Below are positions 10,057-20,870 of a DNA stretch of 64,000 nucleotides, piece by piece. Under the pieces are notes generated by a model that was not told the DNA's origin, did not search any database, and worked only from the letters and a program-made list of their open reading frames with translations. Each line of letters opens with the position of its first letter. The stretch's first letter is position 1. The position numbers and the translations under genes were made by a program. The DNA comes from Homalodisca vitripennis (Eukaryota; Arthropoda; Insecta; Hemiptera; Cicadellidae): positions 56,118,501 to 56,182,500 of the forward strand of contig NC_060208.1 of NCBI RefSeq assembly GCF_021130785.1, in the 5' to 3' direction.

Positions 10057-13000
10057 TTACTTTTGACGATTCAATTATATTATCATTTGGCCGTATCTGT
10101 CCACGTATGCGTTGTATGTATGTATATATACACATACAATTTGAAACGGAAGTAAGTTAGTTATGGAGTCAGAAGGTCGTAATCAGCGAATATGTATAAA
10201 ATATATATAAGTGTTCATGATATTGTGACAGCAGAGTAATAAATTATAATAAGTGACTATCAAATTGTACCAAAACTATAAAAAGTTACGCATCCACAAG
10301 CGCACTTTTATTTAATTAGACAGTGATGCACATTTAATATGTTCCGTAATTTAAGGGCACAACTCTTGCATACAAACAATAAAAAATTGTTTACAATCCA
10401 AATGTTAGACAAAAAATTGATTTAAATGTGTCTGTATTGTGCAAATTAATCTGAGCTCCAATGAACAAAAAGAAATAGGCGCAAGGCCAGGCTCTAAATT
10501 ACTGAGAGAGCATGCTGAGTTTTTTGTCGCGAAATATGAATAAAGACAAAAACCAGATGGCCATTAGGACCTTTCGAGGTCAGAACTGAGAGCAGAAAGT
10601 AAGCATAAGGTGCTTGTTTGTCTCACAAAGGCAATTCTTCACACTTTCATCAATAAAATAACTCATTTCCAACCCAAAATAGTGTAATCTATTATTATTG
10701 TTCCAAACGTCATAATACAAAAGGAAAAGTAGTTGGCATATGTTTCTGAAACGCTATGTAACAAAACCGTAATAAATTAATATTAACATTTTACTGTAAA
10801 CAATTGATTGTATGTAGTGTTTTATATACACACATTAATTTCTGAGCGTAGAGAATAGCTTACCTCAAGGCTACATAGAACAAGTTATGTAGCATTAAAA
10901 GTGATTTATGAACACAGTTTATTAATCTGTTTATTCAGTTTTGTAAATGTGACACCAACGTTACGAGGTCCATACTTTAGGTCATGACAAGGGTGTATCA
11001 AACAGTATAAGGGACAGTCTATACAGTACAAGGTGAACTTTAGTGATATAAAAGTAATCAGTGCCAAGTAATTTTATACCTCAGGTATTCATAATCTATT
11101 TTTTAAATTCGAGACCTTCGATGACTTTGAGTCCGAGTCAAGTGAACTTCGTGAACATAACAGAATGAGAACAAAAAAATGGTAATAGGTGATTATTCTG
11201 TTCTTGAACTCTTACCATTAGGTAATAGCTGATAAAAACGCGTATTTCGGATAAGAGAAACCCTGGATAAGAGAAGGGCTTTTTTGATTGACAGCCCTTG
11301 GTAGGGGGAATTGGTGACGGAAATACTTGTGGCAGTTTATATACTAGGACCAGTCCGTTGCCAAGTTAGCTATATCGGAGGCTGATTAACCTAGATTTCA
11401 CACGAATAATGTAGTGTATGTATCACCAACACGGTCAGGTGGCCAGATTGCGTAAGTTTCCTAGAAACAGTCCAGCCCGATATATTCACCACTTGCGGTC
11501 TGAGCGGTGCGGCGGCAAATGAGCTGACCGGTTCCCCGCTGACGGGGGACAAGCTACGACACTGCTACCAATTATCACCGGTGCTAATAGGAGAGTTCCA
11601 AATATGATTGAACCGTCAAACGAAGTCTAAATTTGATGCATTACCATATTCTTTTAAGTTATGAATAAAATTATTGTGAAATTGGTTGAAATCCTAAAAT
11701 GATATCATTTGTGATTAAGACTAAGTCCTTCACTTGGTCGATTGCTCGCAACATAAGATGAATTTAAAGTTTTAATTCTTAGGGCTGACATTTATTGGTG
11801 CATTACAGGAAAAATTATCTTCTCCTTTCAAAATCCCACTCTACACAGGTACGAATACAATTATTGTGCTAAACTAACCTACTCAAAGATGTACTGAACA
11901 GCACATCCAAGTAATGGACATAGATTAAATAGGTTTGTGATTCATTTGCTGGTAATTTAATATATATTGCATTTCCTATACCTTGTGCTCATGGCATTGG
12001 GCCTACTTAATGAAGCCGTATCTAAGGGCGAGGCTGTTAGTCTATTGTACCTTTGAATCTGTTGGTATAGCTACGTTATAAGTGAATACTCAAATCTACA
12101 GGTGACTTGCGTTTATTCCGTAACATTTCAAATAAAGGGTTTGTTGAAAACATTTTTAACGCTTGATCCTAACAGTTTTTTTCGAATACATTTTCGTTTC
12201 TACCAGCAAAAGTAGTATGATTGATTACAATATTTGGGCTCAGATATTTTTTGGGAGAGTGCTACATGAGGCATTGAGAATGCGGACCAAGGACTTGTTG
12301 CTTCTCCAACCACTGAGCTCCCACCCCTACCGTCATCCTTTAAAAATACTAGGCTTTCGGCTGAAATTACCAAACTTCCCTAAATCAATTTTTGTGTTAC
12401 GTCGAGGTTTAATTGGTCTGTTTTACTATATTTTGTACCAAAAAGTTTGACAGTACCGTAACATTTTTTTTCTCGGTTTTAGACAAACAAAAAGATCTTT
12501 TTAAAAGGGTGTTGACCAAGTCCAACTAGGCACTGACTTTAATTTTCTGTTCTGTGCTTCCTGTTACATTAACAAGATTTCCTAAGATGATTTGGACCGT
12601 CAATATTGCTGAACATTGACTCAGAATCAAAGATACTCCATCCAAGATCATGAAGGGCCTGTCTGCATCTTGTACCATGTAAAGAACTCACTGTCGTTGC
12701 CGACAATAGACCTGGTACAGATTGGGCGGGTCACCACACACGGGAAAGCCCATCTGCTGACATCGACTCGTTATTAGCCTCATTCTCCGATACATGGAGG
12801 ATAATCAGGTCTCGGTGTTACCCGGTTATGTAAGTAGTTGCCGGCCGGCACGAGGACTTGGCAGTGGCGGGCATTCGTCCTAAGTCGAATGTGTCAAAGA
12901 AATTACAAAGAACAAAAAAATTGGCTTCATGTTACGATCCCGAGCAACAGTCCAATTAACACAAATTGTTATTCGTCTAGAGTACCTTTCTTTCCTCATT

Positions 13001-14020
13001 TTTCTTGTAAGGTCTTAGTCTGTTGGCATATCAGGTAGTCAAAAGTCTTAATAAAATAAATGTCATTTGAAACTAAATTACAAAATCGGTATTTCATGAA
13101 TAGGCTTAAAATAGTGAGTTCTTTACAAAACTAAGGAGCCACGGGTTCTTATTGATTTTGGAATTTAAATTTCAGAAATCGTCGGTAAGCCACTTCTTGA
13201 ATTTAATTTGAGCCGTATTCTCGGTAGTTTTGTTGAGAAAGTTCTTAAACAAAATCGTAAGATCAGGGAATAATTAGGGCAAGTTATGATGAATATTATT
13301 AAATTAATTATATCTAAACACGATCTGGATATATTTATCACAAAATACTCAGATTATGTTTCCAGTAATTTTTTTTTTTTTTAATTGAACTCAACAGATT
13401 TTATTGAGATTGGTGACGGGTTGACAGTTCAACAGAACTTATGAAAAACTCAATTTTCATCACGAAGAATGTTTTATATAAAACGCTGGTTGCTAAAGTA
13501 GAATTCGTGTGGTGGAGGCGAATAATATATCCAGTAGCTTTAGTGAAAGTATCCAGTTTTAGAAGATTAGAAAACGAAGATAAGACAAGTTTGAAGTGAG
13601 CCTTGGGATGGATAGTGGAGGAACCATTGGCAGAGATACCGGTGCGGGACAGCAGCGGGTCAAAGGTGACCGAGGCAAGTTTCGGAGTGGGGGGTAGACG
13701 CAGGGTTGTGGACCAGCGGATTATGTAACCATAAAATGGACGTTTAATCCGAGGAATAAAAGTCACGAGGAGATTATGTCATCAATTTATCTCAAGAGTC
13801 TGGGAATAAAAGAAATGAAAAGAATTGTTATAAGAATACAGAACTAAAGGGCCTTTTGTACATTTTCCTTCGTTTTAGACCTCTCGACGCGTTGGATTTT
13901 GTTTCCAATGCGCATTAACCGGTTTTGTTAACTATTATTTAGAGTCAGTAAATTTTACTTCATAAGAAATAAAAAGTGAATCAATTAACGATCTTCTTAC
14001 GATGTAGAAAATCTAACATT
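10057..14020. other. No recognised gene
   Basis: Mixed AT-rich sequence without a recognisable protein. Somewhat GC-richer patches at about 11440-11590 and 12580-12850 give no convincing frame. The only longer frame is the minus-strand one at 13401-13766, listed separately. Confidence 0.4.
13401..13766 (-). other. Unidentified 121-codon open frame
   Basis: The longest non-repetitive frame in its neighbourhood, with a fairly even codon mix. The peptide is rich in Ser, Thr, Leu and Lys and has no motif I can assign. There is no supporting splice site or polyadenylation signal that I can link to it. It could be a decayed transposon piece or chance. Confidence 0.15.
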
Positions 14021-14021
14021 T

Positions 14022-14120
14022 CCCCCCCCCCCCCCACCCCCCCCCCCCCCCACCCCCCCCCCCCCCCACCCCCCCCCCCCCCCACCCCCCCCCCCCCCCA
14101 CCCCCCCCCCCCCCCACCCC
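14022..14120. repeat. Second (C15A)6 minisatellite
   Basis: The As lie at 14036, 14052, 14068, 14084, 14100 and 14116, again exactly 16 apart; the first unit has fourteen Cs instead of fifteen. The array matches the one at 7496-7594 in unit, period and number of As, while the flanks share at most a weak similarity just to the right (AGATnCCTGGAA-like). Confidence 0.95.
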
Positions 14121-14882
14121 ATTAGATACCTGGAACCCTACCACACAAGAAAAGTAAATATCTCGAGATACTAGACAACTGTTAGCAAGATTTACGAATC
14201 GGCTACGATTTATGTATCTCATGAATGGACTACGAGTGGATACAAATTACATGAAACTTTTTCATCCACTTATGTATATAATTTTCAACAAGTTGATTAT
14301 GATGATCAGTATTGGAATGTGATGACTAAATTAACATAGCTAGAGGAGTATTGAGTTTCAAGATGATGAGCTATAGCTTGATATGTAGTTTATACATTAA
14401 TTGACTGTGGACGAACACACCCAGCTACTATCCTGACAACCTGTTAGGTAACCTCTCAACTGCCAATTATACGAGTAGATGGCCTGAAGTTCGTTGTAGT
14501 ATATCATTATTATGGCTATAAACATGCTCTAGGACAGGGGTTGTGACATCCGGGCAAGTCTGCCGAATGGTAATTCACTCCAGAACAAGGAAACCTTTGA
14601 AATATTTCAGCTCACTGAGTCGTATCTGACTTGTTTCCTGTACCACAGGATACAGCTTATTGAAGAGTTTGAACAAAGTACAGTTAAGATATCAGAATGT
14701 GCAGAGAGCAGAAAATGAATGTGTTGCCATATGTATATAAAACATAAATTAAGGGAATGGCATGATATTATTTATATAAAACATACAGAGTAAAATATAC
14801 ATATATTTATAAGCGATAATTTTTGGCAACATTGTAACCAAGCTCAAAGGAAAATGCCTATAGACAAGGATAAATAAATAAT

Positions 14883-14886
<4 letters not shown>

Positions 14887-14914
<28 letters not shown>
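14887..14914. repeat. (TA)n microsatellite
   Basis: Short alternating TA run 20 bp before a long GT run. Confidence 0.9.
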
Positions 14915-14932
14915 TGTAACAGCTTGCAAGTG

Positions 14933-14934
<2 letters not shown>

Positions 14935-15014
<80 letters not shown>
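14935..15014. repeat. (GT)n microsatellite
   Basis: About forty uninterrupted GT dinucleotides. The polyhistidine/threonine frames on the minus strand are products of this repeat. It directly abuts, at 15015-15045, a minus-strand copy of the AGTTTGTGACACCCTTTT repeat motif. Confidence 0.95.
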
Positions 15015-15015
<1 letters not shown>

Positions 15016-15307
15016 CACAAAAGGGTGTGACAAACTTCTGTGCCAATTTTGTATAAAAAATTATTATTTGGCTAGTTGAGCTAAATAGACAAATTTGGCA
15101 CATAGGTTTAAATATACAAGAGGAAATTTTTAAAATAATTGTGTTATTTTCTTTTGTATCAACAAAATGGCATCTTTTGCTAATGTTTTAAGTCAAATAA
15201 TAAAATAGACCAGTATAGTTATAACAAAAATAGCAGTCGTGGGACTGCCGATAGAAGTGAAAACGGAACTATTAAGTTGAGAGTAATTAAAACTATATGC
15301 AAAAATT

Positions 15308-15494
15308 ATATGAAATTTTTTATGTTTTATTTATTAGTTACATATGATGGGTTAAACAAATCATGAACAAAATATAAATACAAAGTGGTTGAAAAAAAAT
15401 GATATGAAATTTTTTATGTTTTATTTATTAGTTACATATGATGGGTTAAACAAATCATGAACAAAATATAAATACAAAGTGGTTGAAAAAATAA
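15308..15494. repeat. 94-bp perfect tandem duplication
   Basis: The segment starting ATATGAAATTTTTTATG at 15308 is repeated essentially unchanged from 15402. It lies downstream of the stop codon of the minus-strand Helentron-type frame. Tandem repeats near the ends are known for Helentron-derived elements, so it may belong to the same element, but this is inference. Confidence 0.9.
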
Positions 15495-15553
15495 TTAATA
15501 TACAATTATCTTAATTATACATAGCATTTATATTTACACGAATTTCAATGAAT

Positions 15554-15877
15554 TCAAGTTTGAACATTATTTTCATTATTTACATCATTGTCATCATTAA
15601 TTTCGACAATACTTAGATTATCTGTTCGTTCAATCATTTCATTGTATTCTAAAAAAGATACAATAGGTTTATGGTAACTGAAATAAGAAATAAAAATGTT
15701 TGATTGAAATTTATCTAAATATCGTATAAAAACAGCATCGATAGTCGTTTTATACTTTGTTGTACTGACTTTTCGATCATTAGACATAGTCAAACCTAAT
15801 GTTTCATTCAAAAATTCAATTAATGATAAATTTTTGTCATCTGCGAAGTTAATATTAAAGTCTCCGCTTAATATCAA
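15554..15877 (-). pseudogene. C-terminal fragment of a Helentron-type endonuclease (exonuclease/endonuclease/phosphatase fold)
   Basis: The minus-strand frame reads ILSGDFNINFADDKN near its start, then a TTKYKTTIDAVF motif, then YFSYHKPIVSFLE. GDFN, the T-x-IDAVF strand and the late SYHKPI histidine correspond to the closing motifs of the Mg-dependent endonuclease/exonuclease/phosphatase fold (GDFN, S/T-x-ID, SDH-like). From memory of the family, the YFSYHKP variant is typical of endonuclease domains attached to Pif1-helicase proteins of Helentron-type rolling-circle transposons; LINE endonucleases usually end in SDH. The frame is cut by a stop just upstream of GDFN, and no Rep or helicase part is present, so this is a 5'-truncated dead remnant. 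Its acidic, Asn-rich tail runs to a normal stop. Confidence 0.6.
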
Positions 15878-16551
15878 TGTTTAAAAATATATTCGTTGTT
15901 TTCATTATTCATTTATCTGTATACAAATATTAATATGTTTCATACTCACTTTTATACTGAAGTCAATGAATTTAAATTCAATAAATAAACAGTAATCCTT
16001 CAATTAAATAATTACAATAATATTCAAATTAAAAATTCACTTAAATAAACAAAATCCAGTACACACAAGTTGAACTTCCCACGTGGTCAATTTAACTTTA
16101 CTTATGTATTCTACACTCTAATACTTAATGTACAACGCGTCACATTTACAATTACAGATGTACTGCTACTATAACGTATTGTTGACGTGACTCACAAAAT
16201 TATACTTATCCAAAAAGCGTCCAACGCGCACATAATACAGTCAGAAATAGTCGATGTATTAGTGTATACGTGTACACAGGCTACTGCGCGTGCGCTAGTC
16301 TGGCTCTCCATAGCTATAGATATACTATTATCATTAGCATATTACATTTCGTAGATTTAGTATTAGGCGTTTAATATATCATAAATAGCACAAAGTGACT
16401 AAAATAGAATAAACAAATTTTCCAAAGATTATTAACGTTTCCATGGAAACCACTTTAGCATGTCGGTGACGCGAACCGAGGATTTTACCCTCTACCAAAA
16501 CGCTCAACGCGCCTAAAGAAGTTTTCACTTCAAAATGTCTTAGTCATCAGT

Positions 16552-16978
16552 TATTTGAAAGATCTTATTGCAATTCCAACGGAGCTTGTTTAAACGAAAT
16601 CCGTCGATACATAAACGAGCACGAGCACTTTAAAGGTATGCTCGCACAAGCCGGGAGCAGCAAACATTGTCTTTTACAGGTATCAGCTGTTTTACAAACG
16701 TTATAATAATGTTACAACATACCAAATATCTTGAAATTTTATAAAAATTCTAACGGCACTTTTTCCAAAGAAATACGTCAACTCATAAGTTAGCACGACC
16801 ACATTAAAGATACGATTGCAAAAGCCAAGAGCAACAAACAACTGATACCTCTCCACTGTGACATGTTTGGCGCTACCGGCTTGTGCAAGCGTATCTTTCA
16901 AGTGGTTGTTCTCGCTTATGCATTGACGGATTTTGTTGAAACAAGTAGCATTGCATTTGGAATGAAATTGTTCAAATA
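16552..16978. repeat. Three-copy repeat cluster with one inverted copy (foldback-like)
   Basis: A segment of about 100-120 bp occurs at 16552-16670 (plus), 16747-16843 (plus, more diverged) and 16862-16978 (minus). Shared blocks include AAATCCGTC...ATAA and GCACAAGCC...AGC...AAACA. The outer two copies form an inverted repeat around the middle one. In one frame the copies translate to similar peptides (NEIRRYINEHEHFKGMLAQA, KEIRQLIS-stop-HDHIKDTIAKA and NKIRQCISENNHLKDTLAQA), so the repeat may derive from coding DNA. I do not recognise the peptide. The 112-codon minus-strand frame 16701-17039 is largely this repeat. Confidence 0.7.
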
Positions 16979-17007
16979 TGTGGTGTCTAGTCAATTTGTT
17001 ATAAGAA

Positions 17008-17034
17008 GTTTGTGACACCCTTTTGTGAGCACTC
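17008..17034 (+). repeat. Copy of a short dispersed motif
   Basis: AGAAGTTTGTGACACCCTTT and its following TTGTGA recur at about 1958-1985 (plus) and 15015-15045 (minus). After the motif the copies at 1958 and 17008 stay alignable for about 50 bp (ATATGTATATA-like, then TACATTATA). Probably the end of a dispersed transposable element. Confidence 0.6.
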
Positions 17035-17040
17035 TGCATA

Positions 17041-18784
17041 TATAATGTTACTAACTCTACATTATAGGGTTATATTTATATTAGTATAATACATATTCAA
17101 CTAAAATCCTTTTTTTACATTTATTTGTCGCACGCGTTTTGGCATTCCATCTGTGGTGAACATTAACCCCTAAAGTAAATAATAAACATCTAAATATATA
17201 CATGTGTTTAAATAGTGAACATGTGTATATTTAGTTGTGTATTATTTACTATATGTTTTTTTTATTTATTAATGACGACTTCATCAAATTTTCTTTTTTT
17301 TTAATTATATATAATTTAAGAAAATAACATGCTTTTTAGCAATAATTTTCTTAAGTAAATTAAATTTTGTTTGAACAAATATGTTATCTCCTCCAGTAAC
17401 CTTTTATATAACAATGTAAACATTTCATATCCAATAAAAACTGTTTTTCTTTGAACCTGTTCGTAAATTGTCTGAAAATTATGCTTGACATCACTACCAC
17501 TCCTCGAAGAACAATAAACAGTTTGCTATTCTTTCTGTCTTTAAAATCGGTATTTTTAAAGAACTACCAACCACATAACAACCAAATACACCTTAAAAGG
17601 TACATGTCGAAAATTTGATAACTTGCTTTTTTACAATTAATGACGTGTAAATACAAAGTTACCACAACAACTGAAAATTGTTTTTAAGAAGGAAACCAGA
17701 AATGCAGTTGTCGCATGTGCTAAACCGATGAAGTATTAGTACAAATATTTCCCTTCACATTTCTTATAGTATTGACAGAATCGGCAGTGACTCATTATCG
17801 TCACAACAGGCTCGTTTGTGATTGCTACGGTGTACACCAACCTGAGCTATACATATAATCTCCGAATATGTCAACTATGTGCTTTCGTGCTTTACAAGCC
17901 GTTGCTTAGAGTATGTTATTTGTATGCTGTCCCAGATTATTTCAGTATTTAGTCTTGCATTCACCTTGTCAAAATACCTCACCATTACTGCAACGTTGTT
18001 TATATTTACCATTAAATTAGTCTTTGAGTCCTAAGGCATCTTGTTCCTGTAAGTCAGGAAAATCACGATTAAAGTTGTCAGTAAATTGTTGTTTTCATAA
18101 TAGATTATCCAAAATATTTTCCTAATACATCGTTCTAAGCTTTCTGTATTCCACGATTTCAGATTAAGTAGTCTACTTTTAAAGTTTGGAACGCATTGCA
18201 CACATTGTCTTTCAATCTGGCATAGTAGCTAAATACTACAAGTATTCAATTTAAAGGAAAGCCATGACAGAAGCCTGGATTTAGCTGTTTAGGTTCCATT
18301 ACAATGTACAAGTGTATTCAGTTAAAAAACAGTTCAAGATTGTCGAATAATTTACATTGGACTGGTAGTAAGTAAGTTATTTACACGTTTGTTACGAAAC
18401 CACGTTGGAGCCATTCACTATAATACCAGTTCTAAACAATTGTAGTTATTGCGCATCACGAAGATGTAGATAAACTTGGTTCAGTAATTCGAAACAGTTG
18501 TACTAAATGAAGCCAAACATATATTAAGTACAAACGGTTGAATTTAACGGTTATAAACACGGTTGTGTTGCAATCCGTGGTAAGAACGCAGAATGTTTTT
18601 CTTATCAGTATTTAGCTAGAACTTACTAAACGCATTAGTGAAATTGTGTAGGTCACTGTGTGAGTTCTGTACATAGCAAGTGGATTACACTGTTATATAA
18701 AGTGCAGACTGAGCCAGTACACGTATCCCAGCCCTCCCTCGTACCAATACATAACATACGAGAATACTCGTGAGCGGACGCGCA

Positions 18785-18815
<31 letters not shown>

Positions 18816-20200
18816 GCTCACTTCCAAACACTAATACACAATAAACTCCTATCTTCAACCGTAAGTTTTGTACAGACATTATCCTTGAGTTGACCCCTAC
18901 AACATGAACTCATAGTTCATTCGTAACTACGTTTTGCTAGTTCACGTGTATTTAATAGTTTCATATTAAACTTGAGACCGTTCAGTGACTCCTGTTTCTC
19001 TTTTCAATCTGGAAACAAACGAATCAAAATCATCTCAGCGACAACTAACTATTAAGGCTTCTAGATTGCAGAATTTTGGAATCATGTAGCGAAATGGATT
19101 GCTCACTTTACCCTGATTATAGATTCTCGATTTGGTTCTTTACAGGTTCTCAAAATGTACTTAGGTGAGGAGTATTAAATTATACAATAATGTTTGTTAC
19201 GGGAGAAGGGTAAGTGAAACTAACTCACAAATCCTAGAGCAACAGCTGTTAAAGGCTTCAAAAATATCGGTATCAGGTAAACGGTCACTCAGAAGGCTGA
19301 AAAACAATTAAAATTATGCCAATTAAAAACTAGTCTTGGTCTGGCTTGTTGTACTCTGGTGGTGAGTTCTTGAGTTATAGCAGGGATACTTATTTAGAGA
19401 ATTTAGGGAATAGCCAAGTAGGCATTTAATTAGATGTCGATATAATTCCGAAATTGATAACAGTGAATACGAGTGAGTTAATGGTGTTGTGATATATGCT
19501 TGATAACACACAACGTGAGTAGAATATTCCCTGAATTACGATGTAATACATTTCTGTAATACATATTATTATTATTTTAAAAATTTTTTACTTTCAGTTT
19601 GGGATTCATGAAATATTTTCGTTCTTCATGGCAGCGTAAATGGAAACCCTCTCTGTTTAGAAGTTTAACTTGTGTATGTATTACATCATGTGATTAAACG
19701 TAAATTAAAATAATTGTGTGTTAAGATTGTTGGACTACCATAGTTCATATATTCAAAGAAATAATTTTGTTATTATTATTTCCAAATTTATTTCTAAGCC
19801 CATTTTAGATGTTTATTTTATACTTAAATTAATCTGTACGATATTGGTAGAACTTTAAATGTGGTTATTAAAAAAACACTCTGGCAGGTAATTTTTATGT
19901 TGTTAGGAGAGGAGAAATTTTTTTTAATTTCGTAGGATTGGGAATTTAGTTTTGCAAAAAAAAATACCGGTGGATTACAAATATAAAACATGCCAAAATA
20001 AAATATACAAAAGCTAAAAACAAAAACAAAATTAGAAAGATCAGTAAAGGTTCAAACGTAGAAAACTAAAGTAAAGGGCGCAACACAAAATAGAAAAACA
20101 CGTACACAAAGTACAAGAAAGAAACAACATGACAATATCAAGTTGCAAAAGAGAAGGCAAAGTGACGTACAACAAGAGCAACGAAAGCGAAAAGTAACGA
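17041..20200. other. No recognised gene
   Basis: AT-rich sequence upstream of the promoter-like region at 20.2-20.9 kb. It contains near 17125-17165 a possible relic of a Penelope-like end and at 18779-18818 a CA/CG dinucleotide run. No protein-coding exon was seen. Confidence 0.4.
18779..18818. repeat. (CA)n(CG)n microsatellite
   Basis: Ten CA units pass directly into about nine CG units. Alternating purine-pyrimidine of this composition is the classical Z-DNA-forming type. CG runs are rare in otherwise AT-rich animal DNA. Confidence 0.9.
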
Positions 20201-20219
20201 AAGTAAAACCGACCATCAA

Positions 20220-20420
20220 CAGCTGGGGTGTAGTGCGGCGCTGCCAGACAAAGGCGTAAGGAGAACCCGTCCTGTCTCAGAGGTCATGATAAAACTGGAC
20301 TAACACTCAGAGCACTTTCACTAGTGGTCGCGCGCCCGACAACTGCGCCTGCTCCGCACACTGCTTGCCGGTATTCACCCTCGTTCGCACACGCACTGCT
20401 CGCTTCAAGTTTTAGCACTT
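20220..20420 (+). promoter_or_regulatory. GC-rich promoter-like region upstream of a start-codon exon
   Basis: A sharp rise in GC and CpG within AT-rich surroundings, including GCGCGCCC and GTGCGGCGCTGCC. A TATA-like TATATATAG follows at about 20434. The nearest downstream landmark is the ATG with splice donor at 20868-20870, so this is the likely promoter and 5' UTR zone of that plus-strand gene. The transcription start cannot be fixed from the sequence. Confidence 0.4.
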
Positions 20421-20867
20421 TTAAATATTACATTATATATAGCTTTACATGGTTTCCTCTATGAAACTAATTTTCTATTTAAAATAGTATTTCTCTGATT
20501 TAATTTTTTAAACAATCTAAAATCTGATTTGAAAATTTAATTTTTATACCATTTACTGGAATTATTAAACTTAGTATATTTTGACAAATTTCTGACATAA
20601 GTATTAGAAATAAAAATACAACTTTAATTTTTAAAATTTGCGACATATTAAAAAGATACATTTAAATTGAGTATTTGTTGGTTAAGTTGGCACCTTGCTT
20701 GTGCGGATGTGCGGGTGGTTACTGAGTTTCCTGTGTTTTTCTTTTCAAGGACTTGTAACTTCTGTCTCCATAACTTGTAGCTTGTAACTTATAGTGACAC
20801 GGAGTTCCATGTGCGCGAACCGTCGTCTCTGGACTTGACTTGTGATTGACTGTGATAAGGGGACAAA

Positions 20868-20870
20868 ATG
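20868..20870 (+). CDS. Start-codon exon: ATG directly followed by a splice donor
   Basis: The sequence reads GGGACAAAATG then GTGAGTTTTT. ACAAAATG is an excellent insect start context, and ATG|GTGAGT is a near-perfect donor, so the only coding triplet in this exon would be the start codon; the preceding part would be 5' UTR. The frame would continue at an acceptor; the best candidate is 57682-57736, which begins in phase 0 with Val and encodes a hydrophobic signal-peptide core. The intron would be 20871-57681, about 36.8 kb. What I see is the two splice signals and the fit of the joined product; that they are spliced together is inference. Confidence 0.5.

Noticed and set aside
14749..15103. 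Two frames rich in His and Thr on the minus strand
   Set aside because: They are translations of the GT and TA microsatellites.
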